From NCBI GenBank assembly GCA_963835775.1, contig CAWIHB010000013.1, positions 1 to 64,000 of the forward strand: a DNA stretch of 64,000 nucleotides, written 5' to 3'. Shown here piece after piece: positions 26,606-34,858 of this stretch. A model generated the notes under the pieces. It did not search any database. It was not told the origin of the DNA and was given only the letters and a program-made list of their open reading frames with translations. The translations under genes were made by a program, and so were the position numbers. This DNA comes from Palsa-504 sp963835775 (GTDB lineage: Bacteria > Actinomycetota > Actinomycetes > Streptosporangiales > Streptosporangiaceae). Position 1 is the first letter of the stretch; each line of letters opens with the position of its first letter.

Positions 26606-27035
26606 GAGGGGAACATCGTGAGCGCGTTGACCCGGGCCAGCTTCTCCGCCGGCACCTGCTGAAGCACCCCGGCCCTGCGCCGCAGCCACTTGCTCCTCAC
26701 GGCACCGGATCATGACACCACGGCCCGTTCGGCACAATCCATACCGCTCATGAATGTTGCGCCAATCTGGCTCAACTTTGAGGCAGTCGGGGCCCAGATC
26801 CGGGTGCACGCGCCAGTCAGCATCCCGGCCGGAGAAAATTTTCGCGATGGCTCAACTTTCCTGAGCCGCCCGGCTCAACTGCCGGGCCGAGAGTGGCCCG
26901 GTTGAGCTGCCGGGCGGTCAGCCTCATGCCGCACTCCTTCCCGGGACGGCCGGACCGGCGCTTGTCCGCGCTGCGCCCTGAGGCTACCGTGGCGGCTGCA
27001 GGCGCGGCGGCCCGCGCCGGAGGAGGCATCGGGCG
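26606..27035. other. Intergenic region with repeated CTCAAC motifs
   Basis: 430 bases with no complete gene. A 14-codon ORF (GTG at 26619) follows GAGGGGAAC but looks like chance. GGCTCAACT occurs three times (around 26768, 26850 and 26872), and the 26865-26915 stretch folds as GCCCGGCTCAACTGCCGGGC and similar hairpins. A 19-bp string at 26716-26734 recurs exactly at 44744-44762. The 5' remnant at 26817-26927 is listed separately. Confidence 0.4.
26817..26927 (-). pseudogene. Possible 5' remnant of a winged-helix (HTH_42-type) gene
   Basis: An ATG with a strong AAGGAG Shine-Dalgarno opens a frame reading MRLTARQLNRATL, which resembles the N-terminus of actinobacterial winged-helix DNA-binding-domain proteins. 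After about 13 codons the sequence becomes repetitive and unrelated (GPAVEPGGSG...) and stops at codon 37. I infer a truncated gene start. A functional small peptide cannot be excluded. Confidence 0.35.
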
Positions 27036-28028
27036 GTGGAGGAGTTCGCGGGCAAACTCGCGGTAGTCACCGGCGGCGGCTCGGGCATGGGCCGTGAGCT
27101 GGTCAGGCAGCTGGCGGTCCAGGGCTGTTCGGTGGCGGCCTGCGACCTGAACACGGAGGCAGTCGCGCAGGCGGCCGATGAGGCGCAGGCGCAGGCCCCG
27201 GCGGGCGTGCGGGTCACCGGCCATGCCTGCGACGTGGCCGAGGAAGGTCAGGTGCTGCGGTTCCGCGATGAGCTGCTCGCCGAGCACGCCAGCGATCACG
27301 TGGACCTGGTCTTCGCCAACGCCGGCATCGGCGGCGGCGAGAGCTTCATCGCCGGAGACCGGGAGGTATGGGAGCGGGTCATCGCCGTCGACTGGTTCGG
27401 CGTGTACTACTGCGCCCGCGCGTTCCTGCCGCTGCTGATGGCCAGCGGCGAAGGCGTGCTGGTCAACACCAGCAGCGTGAACGGCCTATGGGCCTCGCTG
27501 GGCCCGGGCGTGCCGCAGACCGCCTACAGCACGGCCAAGTTCGCCGTGCGCGGGTTCACCGAGGCGCTCATCGAGGACCTGCGGGTCCACGCGCCGCGCG
27601 TCCGGGCCGTCCTGGTCATGCCGGGACATGTGGGTACCGACATCGTCGTCAACAGCATGCGCGGACGTGGCCTGCCCGCGCCGGGGCAGATGACCGAGGC
27701 CCAGCTGGCGGAGCTGATCCCGGCCCGCGTCCGGCCCGCGCTGGTCAGGGCCGGGCTGCTGAGCGAGGATGCGCCGGCCGATGACCTGCGCCGGATGCTG
27801 GTGCGGATGAACGACGAGTTCCGGGACAAGGCGCCGGTCAGCGCGGCCGAGGCCGCGGCCATCATCCTGGACGGGGTGCGGTCCGGGGCCTGGCGAATCC
27901 TCATCGGCAAGGACGCCGAGGTGATCGACGCGGCAGTGCGGGCCAAGCCCGAGGCTGCCTACGACTACGCCGAGCTGTTCGGCAGGCCGCCGACCGCACC
28001 ATCTGAGCGGGAGGGCGAGGACGCCTGA
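27036..28028 (+). CDS. SDR-family NAD(P)-dependent oxidoreductase
   Basis: 330-residue classical short-chain dehydrogenase. The Rossmann glycine motif is TGGGSGMG at residues 12-19, with CDLN at the end of beta-2 (suggesting NAD preference), CDVAEEGQ, and the NAG motif in FANAGIGGG. Catalytic Ser lies in NTSSVNG and the YxxxK in AYSTAKFAV. The C-terminal 70 residues exceed the usual 250 and cover PVSAAEAAAIILDGV. The start is GTG at 27036, with GGAGGAGGC upstream. The substrate is unknown. Confidence 0.88.
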   Translation: MEEFAGKLAVVTGGGSGMGRELVRQLAVQGCSVAACDLNTEAVAQAADEAQAQAPAGVRVTGHACDVAEEGQVLRFRDELLAEHASDHVDLVFANAGIGGGESFIAGDREVWERVIAVDWFGVYYCARAFLPLLMASGEGVLVNTSSVNGLWASLGPGVPQTAYSTAKFAVRGFTEALIEDLRVHAPRVRAVLVMPGHVGTDIVVNSMRGRGLPAPGQMTEAQLAELIPARVRPALVRAGLLSEDAPADDLRRMLVRMNDEFRDKAPVSAAEAAAIILDGVRSGAWRILIGKDAEVIDAAVRAKPEAAYDYAELFGRPPTAPSEREGEDA

Positions 28029-28130
28029 GGCCGCCGCCACTTCGAGCAGTCCCTGGCCGCCTCTTGAGCCCCACCCGCAACGCTCCCGGCTCGCCCGCCG
28101 GGCCCGTCCGCGGCGATACGCCGCCGATCC

Positions 28131-28190
28131 AGGGTGGTGAAACCCGGGTCCCACCACACTAGGGGGTGGTGAAACCCGGGTTTCACCCCG
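28131..28190. terminator. Double palindrome (TGAA-N8-TTCA family) between convergent genes
   Basis: Two copies of the GGTGGTGAAACCCGGG element are found here, as at 2495-2550. The first (28131-28155) is degenerate, with CCCA instead of TTCA. The second (28165-28190) has TGAA-ACCCGGGT-TTCA. It lies between the SDR gene and the convergent beta-propeller gene, which again fits termination of both. Confidence 0.55.
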
Positions 28191-28224
28191 GGAAAGGGGC
28201 GGAGCCGACCGGGAACGGCGGCAG

Positions 28225-29424
28225 CTAGCCGCCGGGCGTGGGCGTAGAGGTCATGACTATGCTGGTCGGCTCGTTGCCGTCGCCGGAGTTGGGCCCGTCA
28301 TCTCCGAGGTAGATGGGGCCGCCGACGGTTTTCTCGGTGGCCGTGTCCAGTACGGTGATGTTCCCCGAGGTGAGCCCGCCGACCCACAGCTGCGAGCCGT
28401 CGGGAGTCAGGGCCAGGGTGTCGGGACCGCCGGACAGCGGGATCGTGCTGGTCACGGTGTCGGAGCTGGTGCTGATCACCGAGATCTGGTCGGAGTCGGG
28501 ATCGGCCACGTAGACGGTTTTGCCGTTGGACGAGACGACCAGATGCCACGGCAGCTGACCGACTCGGATCGTGCGGGTGACCTTGCCGGTGACGGCGTCG
28601 ATCACGTCAACCTCTCCGGAGTCGGTGCTGGTCACGTACAGCGTGCTTCCGTCCGGGGAGACCGTGACGCCGAACGGGTCGCCGAGGCCCCGAAGGACGT
28701 GAGTCACGTGCTCGGTCGCCGTGTCGAAGACCCACAGGCCGTCGGCCGTGGTCACGTAGGCCGTGGCCCCGGACGGGGAGAAGGCGATCTGGGCCGGGGC
28801 GGTGGGCAGCGGCAGCGTCGCGGTCACCTTGTCCGTGGCGGTCGAGATCACGGTGATCGCCGTCGGTGACCCCGGACCGGTCTGCGGACCGGTGTCGGCC
28901 ACCCACAGCTGCGAGCCATTGGGCGTGACCGCAACATCACCGGGATTGAAACCCACGCGGATGTCGGTCTCGGCCGGGCTGTAGTTCTTCGGGTTGAGCG
29001 TGGCCGCGTCGATAACCGCCACCTCGTCCTCCCCGGTAACGGCGAAGTACAGCGTGTCGCCGTGGATGGCGACGGCTTCGTCGGTGCCCGCGTAGTTGTA
29101 GTCGCCGGGATCGCCGGGCACCTGCGGGTCGGCCTCGTTATAGATCTGGGTGATGTTGCAGTTGGCCGTGTCGATGGCATCGAAGGCCTGGTAGCCGGGG
29201 AGGGCGACGTAGGCGGCGCCGGCCGGCCCGCTGCACGTCGAGGAGGCCAGGCGGGCGGAATTTGGCCTGTCGCCGGCCGGGTGCCGGGCGGCGTCATGGC
29301 TGGCGGCACCGCCGACCAGCCCCGCCGTGGTCCCGGCCGCGAGGATCACCGCCGCTGACGCAGTCACCAGCGCGCGGCGCCTGGTCCAGAACGGACCCGG
29401 CCCGGAAGAATCGCGTAGCGACAT
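28225..29424 (-). CDS. Exported YVTN/YncE-type beta-propeller protein
   Basis: 399-residue secreted or anchored protein. The N-terminal signal segment is RRRALVTASAAVILAAGTTAG. Seven or so propeller blades follow with the pattern VAVTPNGSQLWVADTG, IAFSPSGATAYVTTADG, VTVSPDGSTLYVTSTDSG, LVVSSNGKTVYVADPDSD and LALTPDGSQLWVGG. The ATG at 29424 is chosen because GGTAGGAG lies 10 bases upstream. The gene follows the phosphoesterase by only 5 bases and probably forms an operon with it. Its role is unknown. Confidence 0.85.
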   Translation of the reverse strand: MSLRDSSGPGPFWTRRRALVTASAAVILAAGTTAGLVGGAASHDAARHPAGDRPNSARLASSTCSGPAGAAYVALPGYQAFDAIDTANCNITQIYNEADPQVPGDPGDYNYAGTDEAVAIHGDTLYFAVTGEDEVAVIDAATLNPKNYSPAETDIRVGFNPGDVAVTPNGSQLWVADTGPQTGPGSPTAITVISTATDKVTATLPLPTAPAQIAFSPSGATAYVTTADGLWVFDTATEHVTHVLRGLGDPFGVTVSPDGSTLYVTSTDSGEVDVIDAVTGKVTRTIRVGQLPWHLVVSSNGKTVYVADPDSDQISVISTSSDTVTSTIPLSGGPDTLALTPDGSQLWVGGLTSGNITVLDTATEKTVGGPIYLGDDGPNSGDGNEPTSIVMTSTPTPGG

Positions 29425-29429
29425 TCGGA

Positions 29430-30911
29430 TCACACTCCTACCGCACTGGCGGCCGCGTTCGGCACCGGCCGTTTAGAGCCAGGCGGCTGGACGGGGGAAA
29501 TCTGATCGGTTCCGGGTATGGGCGGGAGCTGGAACTCGACGACCTCGTTCTCCGCCGCCTCCAGCTGCGCCTTGGTTCCGGGCAGCCGCGGGAATCTCCG
29601 GTTCGGGATCGCGCCGAGGGTACTGGTGAGGTCGCCGACGGTCTGCCGCCGCCACTGCGTGATGTTCGGGTTCACGACCCCGGTCACCGTCTCGAGCAGC
29701 CGGATGACCGAGGTGTGGTCGAAGGTGTCGTGGCTGACGTAGCCGCCCACCGTCCAGGGCGAAACGATGATGCACGGCACCCGGAAGCCCAGGCCGATCG
29801 GGCCGGGGGCATCCTTCTCAGTGGTCGCCGACGCGGTGATGTACTCGCCGGGCGTGCCCGCCGGCGCGGTGGGCGGGGTGAGGTGGTCGAAAAGCCCGTC
29901 GTTCTCGTCGTAGATAAGGACGAAGACCGTCTTGGCGAAGACATCGGGGTTCGACGCGATGGCGTTGAGCTTGCTCGCGACGAAGTCGGCGCCGGCGGCC
30001 GGCATGAAATCGGGGTGCTCGGACTGGTAGGACGTGGGGATGATCCACGACACCGTCGGCAGCCGGTCGTGGATGGCGTCGTACTCGAACTGTCCCGCCT
30101 GGTAGAAGCGCATCGCGTTCTGGTACAGCGGCGACGACACCGGGGCGTTCTGGTACTGGTCGAAGTACTCCATGACGTTCATGCCGTAGTTGTCGACCTC
30201 CTGGTAGATCTTCCAGGAGACGCCGGCCTTCGTGAGCAGCTCAGGGTAGGTCTGCCACGAATAGCCCTCGGACGGCACGTAGTTGCCGTAGATCGGGCCG
30301 CCGGCCACGCCCGCCGGGTCGATCTGGCCGGTCATCAGGTACAGCCGGTTCGGCCAGGTCGGACCGAGCACCGAGCAGTGATAGCCGTCGCAGACGGTAA
30401 AGGCATCGGCCAGGGCCCAGTGGAACGGGATGTCGTCCCGCTTGAAGTAGGCCATCGTGTACTGGCCCGCGACGCCATCGGCGGCCAGGTGCGCGGTCAC
30501 GAACCCGTCCATCTTGCCGTTGTCATACGAATCGTGCTGCGGACCCCAGCTGTGGCTGTTGGAGGGCAGATTCTGTGCGCTGGTGCTGTGGGTGTCGGTG
30601 TGGAAGGGGAGCAGGTACTTGTCGGGGTTGTCCGCGTCGTACTGGTAGAACCGGCTCTTCGGCACGCTCGGGTCGGCGAAGCCGCGCACGCCGGGCATGG
30701 TGCCGAAGTAGTGGTCGAAGGAGCGGTTCTCCTGCATCAGCACCACGACGTGCTCTATCCCGGAGATCGGCGCGCTGGTCAGGCGCGCGCCGCGCGCCGC
30801 GGGCGCGGCACCGTCGAGGATCTTCCGCAGGCTGGACGGCAGGGCGAAAGACGCCAGCACCATTCCGCCCGCCGACGCCATCAGCTGGCGCCGACTTACC
30901 TCAATCGTCAC
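29430..30911 (-). CDS. Tat-exported phosphoesterase (phospholipase C / acid phosphatase family)
   Basis: 493-residue member of the PF04185 phosphoesterase family. It begins with a twin-arginine signal (VSRRQLMASAGGMVLASFAL). Catalytic-type motifs are IEHVVVLMQENRSFDHYFG, DGYHCSVLGPTWPNRLYLMTG, YDENDGLFDH and FRVPCIIVSPW, with FDHTSVIRLLE near the C-terminus. It is probably released across the membrane and acts on phospholipids or phosphomonoesters. The GTG at 30911 has GGAGG 7 bases upstream, which decides the start. It is cotranscribed with the propeller gene. Confidence 0.9.
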   Translation of the reverse strand: MTIEVSRRQLMASAGGMVLASFALPSSLRKILDGAAPAARGARLTSAPISGIEHVVVLMQENRSFDHYFGTMPGVRGFADPSVPKSRFYQYDADNPDKYLLPFHTDTHSTSAQNLPSNSHSWGPQHDSYDNGKMDGFVTAHLAADGVAGQYTMAYFKRDDIPFHWALADAFTVCDGYHCSVLGPTWPNRLYLMTGQIDPAGVAGGPIYGNYVPSEGYSWQTYPELLTKAGVSWKIYQEVDNYGMNVMEYFDQYQNAPVSSPLYQNAMRFYQAGQFEYDAIHDRLPTVSWIIPTSYQSEHPDFMPAAGADFVASKLNAIASNPDVFAKTVFVLIYDENDGLFDHLTPPTAPAGTPGEYITASATTEKDAPGPIGLGFRVPCIIVSPWTVGGYVSHDTFDHTSVIRLLETVTGVVNPNITQWRRQTVGDLTSTLGAIPNRRFPRLPGTKAQLEAAENEVVEFQLPPIPGTDQISPVQPPGSKRPVPNAAASAVGV

Positions 30912-31131
30912 GTAGGGGCCTCCTTTGCCGGAGCGGCGACCTGAACGACAGGGCAAACCATAACGAAAGGAGCCAGGCCTCTCCGGACAGGCTCGCCCAA
31001 ACCCGGACGATATTCCTCACGGCGGGCTGATAACGGAAGAGAAGAAACAATTAGGTGAGCAGAAGATGAAGAATCCGGGCGGTGCTCGCGCAGCACGCGC
31101 CAGGTGGGCTGAGTTACGATACATCGCGTTA

Positions 31132-31226
31132 CCTGAATACTGCCAGAAGGCCTGAATACTGCCAGAAGGCCTGAATACTGCCAGAAGGCCTGAATACTGC
31201 CAGAAGGCCTGAATACTGCCGGAAGG
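31132..31226. repeat. Five tandem 19-bp repeats ending in a ribosome-binding site
   Basis: CCTGAATACTGCCAGAAGG is repeated five times without gaps. The first four copies are perfect; the last has G for A (GCCGGAAGG). The final GGAAGG lies 6 bases before the ATG at 31233 and is its Shine-Dalgarno. There are no spacers, so this is not a CRISPR. The array fills the 5' leader of the DUF1707 gene. Confidence 0.95.
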
Positions 31227-31232
31227 AATGTG

Positions 31233-31877
31233 ATGGAGACGACGAACGGGGGCCCGGAGGGAGCGGCGGTGGCCGGAGAGTGGCCGGCCGAGTCCGGAAA
31301 CAGCCCGGCCATCCGCGCTTCGGACCGGGAACGGGACGCGGTGGTGCAGCGCGTCCAGCAGGCGTTTGCCGAGGGACGCCTGGACGACATGGAGTTCGAC
31401 GAGCGGATGCGGGCGGCGCTGACGGCACGCACGCACGCGGACCTCGACGTGCTGCTCACCGACCTGCCCGCGGTCTCGGCACCCGCCCAGGCGCCCGCAG
31501 CCGGAAGCCGGGGACCCGGCCGGTTCGCGATCGCCCTGAAGAGCTCGGTCCGGCGGGCCGGCCGGTGGCGGGTGCCGGACAAGTACACCACGGTCGTGTA
31601 CAAGGGCGACGGCTGGCTCGATCTGCGGGCCGCCGAGCTGAGCGGCCCGGTCACCACGTTCCTCACGGTGGCCTACAAGTCCAGGGTGACGATCCTGGTG
31701 CCGCCGGGCGTGCGGGTGGAGATGACCGGGTTCGGCGTCACGCAGGGCGCGGCGGAGGAGGATCCCGGCTACCGGCTACCGGTGGACGCTCCGGTGATCA
31801 ACGTACGCGGGATCGCCTACAAGGGCACCGTCGAGATCACCACCCGCCCGCCGGAGCGGCCGGCGCTGCGCCGCTAG
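31233..31877 (+). CDS. DUF1707 protein with LiaF-like C-terminal domain
   Basis: 214-residue protein. DUF1707 (SHOCT-like) spans about residues 27-78: IRASDRERDAVVQRVQQAF, AEGRLDDMEFDERM, THADLDVLLTDLP. The C-terminal part (WLDLRAAELSGPVTTFLTVAYKSRVTILVPPGVRV) resembles the beta-helical LiaF/cell-wall-active-antibiotic-response domain. No transmembrane helix is seen between them, unlike many relatives. The ATG at 31233 is better spaced from GGAAGG than the GTG at 31230. It is probably linked to envelope-stress sensing. Confidence 0.82.
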   Translation: METTNGGPEGAAVAGEWPAESGNSPAIRASDRERDAVVQRVQQAFAEGRLDDMEFDERMRAALTARTHADLDVLLTDLPAVSAPAQAPAAGSRGPGRFAIALKSSVRRAGRWRVPDKYTTVVYKGDGWLDLRAAELSGPVTTFLTVAYKSRVTILVPPGVRVEMTGFGVTQGAAEEDPGYRLPVDAPVINVRGIAYKGTVEITTRPPERPALRR

Positions 31878-31925
31878 CAGTCGCCAGGCGAGGCGCGGCC
31901 GGCCGGCCGAGGCGCGGCCGGCCGG

Positions 31926-32174
31926 TCAGGCGAGCCAGGGGCCGGCCTGGTGGCAGCTGATGTCGTGCGGCGGCTCGTAGAACGTCGCGTCCCAGAGCTG
32001 GGTGTGGCAGGTCTGGCACGACACCCACAAGTGCCCCATCCCCCTGCCGCGCTCGGCTTGTTCCCGCGCCGGGGTGCAGATACAAGGTTTCCAGCCGACT
32101 CGGGCCAGGCCGGGCCACAGCGGGTGGCCGAACGGGCAGCGCAGCGGCCGGTGGGAGAACAGAGACACAGACAT
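31926..32174 (-). CDS. Small Cys/His-rich conserved hypothetical protein
   Basis: 82-residue protein with CPFGH near residue 13, CICTP near 31, CQTCH near 56 and a final ISCHQAGPW. Paired Cys/His motifs suggest a metal-binding (zinc-ribbon-like) fold. I recall similar small actinobacterial proteins of unknown function. The ATG at 32174 has no good Shine-Dalgarno, and an upstream in-frame ATG at 32186 is an alternative. The A+T-rich stretch 32200-32250 may hold its promoter. Two copies of CGAGGCGCGGCCGGCCGG lie just past its end. Confidence 0.6.
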   Translation of the reverse strand: MSVSLFSHRPLRCPFGHPLWPGLARVGWKPCICTPAREQAERGRGMGHLWVSCQTCHTQLWDATFYEPPHDISCHQAGPWLA

Positions 32175-32385
32175 ACAGGTGATCATGTCATAATCGCAGT
32201 TCGGGAGGCTAGTTCGAAGAAAAAATCTATTTTGACCACGCTTATCGCGTGAGCGGGGGACGCCGGGCCGGATGCCCAGGGCCGTAATCGCCCCGGCTGG
32301 CCGGGGTGCGGGCAGGATGCCCGGGCGTGGTCGCCGCGGCGGGCGGGGACGCCGGGCTGGATGCGAGCGTGGGAGGATGGGCGCC

Positions 32386-32895
32386 GTGACATGGAAAGCC
32401 CCGGACGTAGAACGGCCGGAAGGGCCGCTGACCGGACCCGAGCGCCCGATGCTGCAGGCGTTCCTCGACTGGCACCGGGCCACGCTGCTGTACAAGTGTG
32501 CGGGCCTGACCGGCGAGCAGCTCGCTGAGCGCACCGTCCCGCCGTCGGGCCTGTCCCTGCTCGGGCTGGTGCGCCACATGACCAAGGTCGAGCGCGCCTG
32601 GTTCCGGATACGGTTCGCGGGTGAGCCGGTCGGCCAGCCGTACGGGGATGACGCGCAGGCCGAATTCGACCGCCTCGACCCGGCCCGGGCCGCGGCCGAC
32701 TACGCGCGGCTGACCGAGGAATTCAAGCTCGCCGATGCGGCCGTGGCCCACGCCTCGCTGGACGACACGTTCGTGCACCGGGACGAGGAGATGTCGCTGC
32801 GCCTGATCTACCTGCACATGATCGAGGAGTACGCCCGCCACCTGGGCCATGCCGACCTGCTGCGCGAGCGCATAGACGGCGCCACCGGCGAGTAA
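32386..32895 (+). CDS. DinB-family protein (DUF664)
   Basis: 169-residue four-helix-bundle protein of the DinB/YfiT superfamily. Metal-ligand His positions are visible in LVRHMTKVERAWF and YLHMIEEYARHLGHADLLRE. Such proteins are putative metal-dependent thiol (for example mycothiol) transferases or hydrolases. The GTG at 32386 is preferred because GGAGG lies 9 bases upstream; the ATG at 32377 abuts that GGAGG. Confidence 0.8.
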   Translation: MTWKAPDVERPEGPLTGPERPMLQAFLDWHRATLLYKCAGLTGEQLAERTVPPSGLSLLGLVRHMTKVERAWFRIRFAGEPVGQPYGDDAQAEFDRLDPARAAADYARLTEEFKLADAAVAHASLDDTFVHRDEEMSLRLIYLHMIEEYARHLGHADLLRERIDGATGE

Positions 32896-32908
32896 CGGCC
32901 CGGTTGGC

Positions 32909-33235
32909 GCGGGCCCGGTATAGACGGCGCGGGGGCGCAGCGGCCCCGGGCCCGCGTAGGCCTCCAGGGCGTGGGCGATCCAGCCCGCGGTGCGCGCCAC
33001 CGCGAACACCGCCTCCCCGGAGCCCCTGATCATGCCGGCCACCCGGACCATAGTGGCGAGCGCGAAATCGCTGTTCGGCGGAGGCAGGGACTTCTGCCTG
33101 ACCTCGGCCAGGACGGCCTCGGCCACGGCGAGCTGCGCGGACTTCGGCGCGGCGCGGCGTACCAGGTCGAGCAGCAGGACGCCGCGCGGGTCGCCGGAGC
33201 GGTACACCTGGTGACCGAACCCGGGCACCCGCTCC
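32909..33235 (-). pseudogene. C-terminal remnant of a citrate synthase-family gene
   Basis: The minus-strand frame reads GFGHQVYRSGDPRGVLLLDL, then NSDFALATMVRVAGMIRGSG, AVFAVARTAGWIAHALEAYA and RPRAVYTGP. This is the C-terminal third of citrate synthase: the catalytic His region in GFGHxVY, a PNSDFA loop where the active-site Asp lies, and the arginine-rich end. Everything upstream of the GFGH motif is missing and the normal stop is gone. It abuts the remnant at 33243 head to head. Confidence 0.75.
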
Positions 33236-33242
33236 CCCCGGC

Positions 33243-33752
33243 GCAGCAGTCGCGGGTGCGGTACTGCGACACCATCGGCGGCGACTCCCCCGGGCGGATC
33301 AGGGAGCGGTTCGCCAAGCTGGCGGCGGCGGTCGGCATCCCGGTCGAGACGCACTGCCACAACGACCTGGGCATGGCCGTGGCGAACTCGGTGTCCGGCG
33401 CGCTCGGCGACCTGGACGCCGGGCAGGACGCGTGGGTCAACACCTGCGTGAACGGGATCGGCGAGCGGGCGGGCAACGCCGACCTGCTGTCCTGCATCCT
33501 GGCCTTTTCGTACGGATTCGGGATATCCGAGTCGGTGGCGGTGGGGGACCGGCTCGACTTGTCGTGGGCCGCTTCAGGCACGTGCTCGACGGGCTCGGCG
33601 AACAGGTGGCCGCAGACCAGGAGGACCTGGTGTTCTCGCTGGTCCAGCTCTGCGCGTCGGCGACCGGCAAGCCGCTGACCGACGACGAGCTGCGGCTGAT
33701 CGCGGGCTATCCGGAGCAGCTCGCGTTGCTGTTCCCCGGCCAGCTCGGCTGA
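33243..33752 (+). pseudogene. C-terminal remnant of a homocitrate/isopropylmalate synthase-family gene, frameshifted
   Basis: The plus-strand frame opens at RVRYCDTIGGDSPG and continues through VETHCHNDLGMAVANS (HxH metal ligands), VNTCVNGIGERAGNADLL and LAFSYGFG, typical of HMGL-like LeuA/NifV enzymes. Around 33560 the frame changes; the rest (FRHVLDGLGEQVAADQEDLV to LFPGQLG) is in the next frame and ends at 33752. The N-terminal half of the barrel is absent. Loss of the 5' halves of two divergent genes in one deletion would explain this and the adjacent citrate synthase remnant. Confidence 0.72.
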
Positions 33753-33853
33753 GCCGGCCAAATGGGGACCGAATCCATGATCGTGGGCAGAAAACTGGGG
33801 GCGGGCTCAATGGGCCGGAGCCGGGCCGCGCCGACTGCCGATAATGGTCTTCC

Positions 33854-34740
33854 GTGAAGGTCTTCATCTCGTTTGACATGGAGGGCGTGGCCGGGATCGT
33901 CGACTGGTCGCAGTGCCGGGCGCCCGGTCAGCCGTATGAGGAAGGGCGGCGGCTGCTGCTCGGTGAGGTCAACGCGGCCATCGACGGGGCCATGGCCGCC
34001 GGGGCCACCGAGATCGTGTGCAACGATTCGCACGGCACGATGAACAACCTGGACCCGGCGGCGCTGCACGGGCAGGCCAACTACGTGTCCGGGCGGCACA
34101 AGCCGCTGTACATGATGCAGGGCCTCGATTCCGGAGCGGATGTGGTGTTCATGGTGGGCTACCACGGGTCCATCTCGGGCGAGAGCTCCGTGCTGTCGCA
34201 CACCTACAACCCGGCGGTGATCTCACAGGTCTCCCTGAACGGGACCGCGGTCGGGGAGAGCGGGATCAACGCGCTGGTCGCGCTGGCCCGGCAGGTGCCG
34301 GTCGGGCTGATCACCGGGGACCAGCAGACCATCGCCGAGGCCGGCCCGTTCCTGCCCGACGCCGAGCACGTCGTGGTCAAGGAGTCGTTCACCAGGTTCG
34401 GCGCGTCCAACCTGCATCCGGAGGTGGCCCGGGAGCTGATCGCCGAAGGGGCGCGGCGGGCGGTGGAGCGGGCGGCCGCCGCGCCCGCGGCGGTGTGGCA
34501 GATCGCGGCTCCGTCTTCGGGGGGCCCGAGCCGGCCGTGCTGCGCCCGCCGGCCATCTCGCTGCCGGCCACGCTCGAGGTGCACATGCAGACGGCGGACA
34601 TGGCCGAGGTGGCCTCGTGGGTGCGGGGGGTGGAGCGGGCCGGCGTCCGCGCGGTGAGCATCCGGGGCGAGGACCCGCTGGCCGTTTTCCGGTCGTTCGT
34701 CGGGATGACCTACATCACGCGGGTTTCCGAAGGGCGCTGA
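33854..34740 (+). pseudogene. D-aminopeptidase DppA-like (M55), frameshifted
   Basis: M55 zinc D-aminopeptidase of about 295 residues, probably cleaving D-amino-acid peptides from peptidoglycan. The start MKVFISFDMEGVAGI, CNDSHGTMNNL and MVGYHG carry the expected Asp/Glu/His metal ligands, followed by VGESGINALVALARQVPV. After AAVWQIAA the frame is lost at about 34500-34525, which includes a run of six G. The normal C-terminus (AISLPATLEVHMQTADMAEV to TRVSEGR) continues in another frame to 34740. A one-base sequencing error in the G-run is as likely as a real mutation. Confidence 0.8.
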
Positions 34741-34858
34741 GGCCGGCCGATGGCCGCGTCGACTACGGCGTCGGGAGACAGCCCGGCCCGGGGCATTCAG
34801 GCACCGGCCAGGAAGCTCGGGACCGCGGCGGCGGTCTCATCCTTGGCGCCCATCACGA

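Noticed and set aside
26619..26663. 14-codon ORF after the TPR gene
   Set aside because: It has a passable Shine-Dalgarno but no recognisable features. Too short to support without conservation data.
29262..30944. 560-codon plus-strand frame opposite the phosphoesterase
   Set aside because: No motifs, and it lies antisense to a protein with a Tat signal and clear catalytic motifs.
31132..31226. CRISPR array
   Set aside because: The repeats are directly adjacent with no unique spacers, and no cas genes are present. The same applies to 61930-62002 and 63918-64000.
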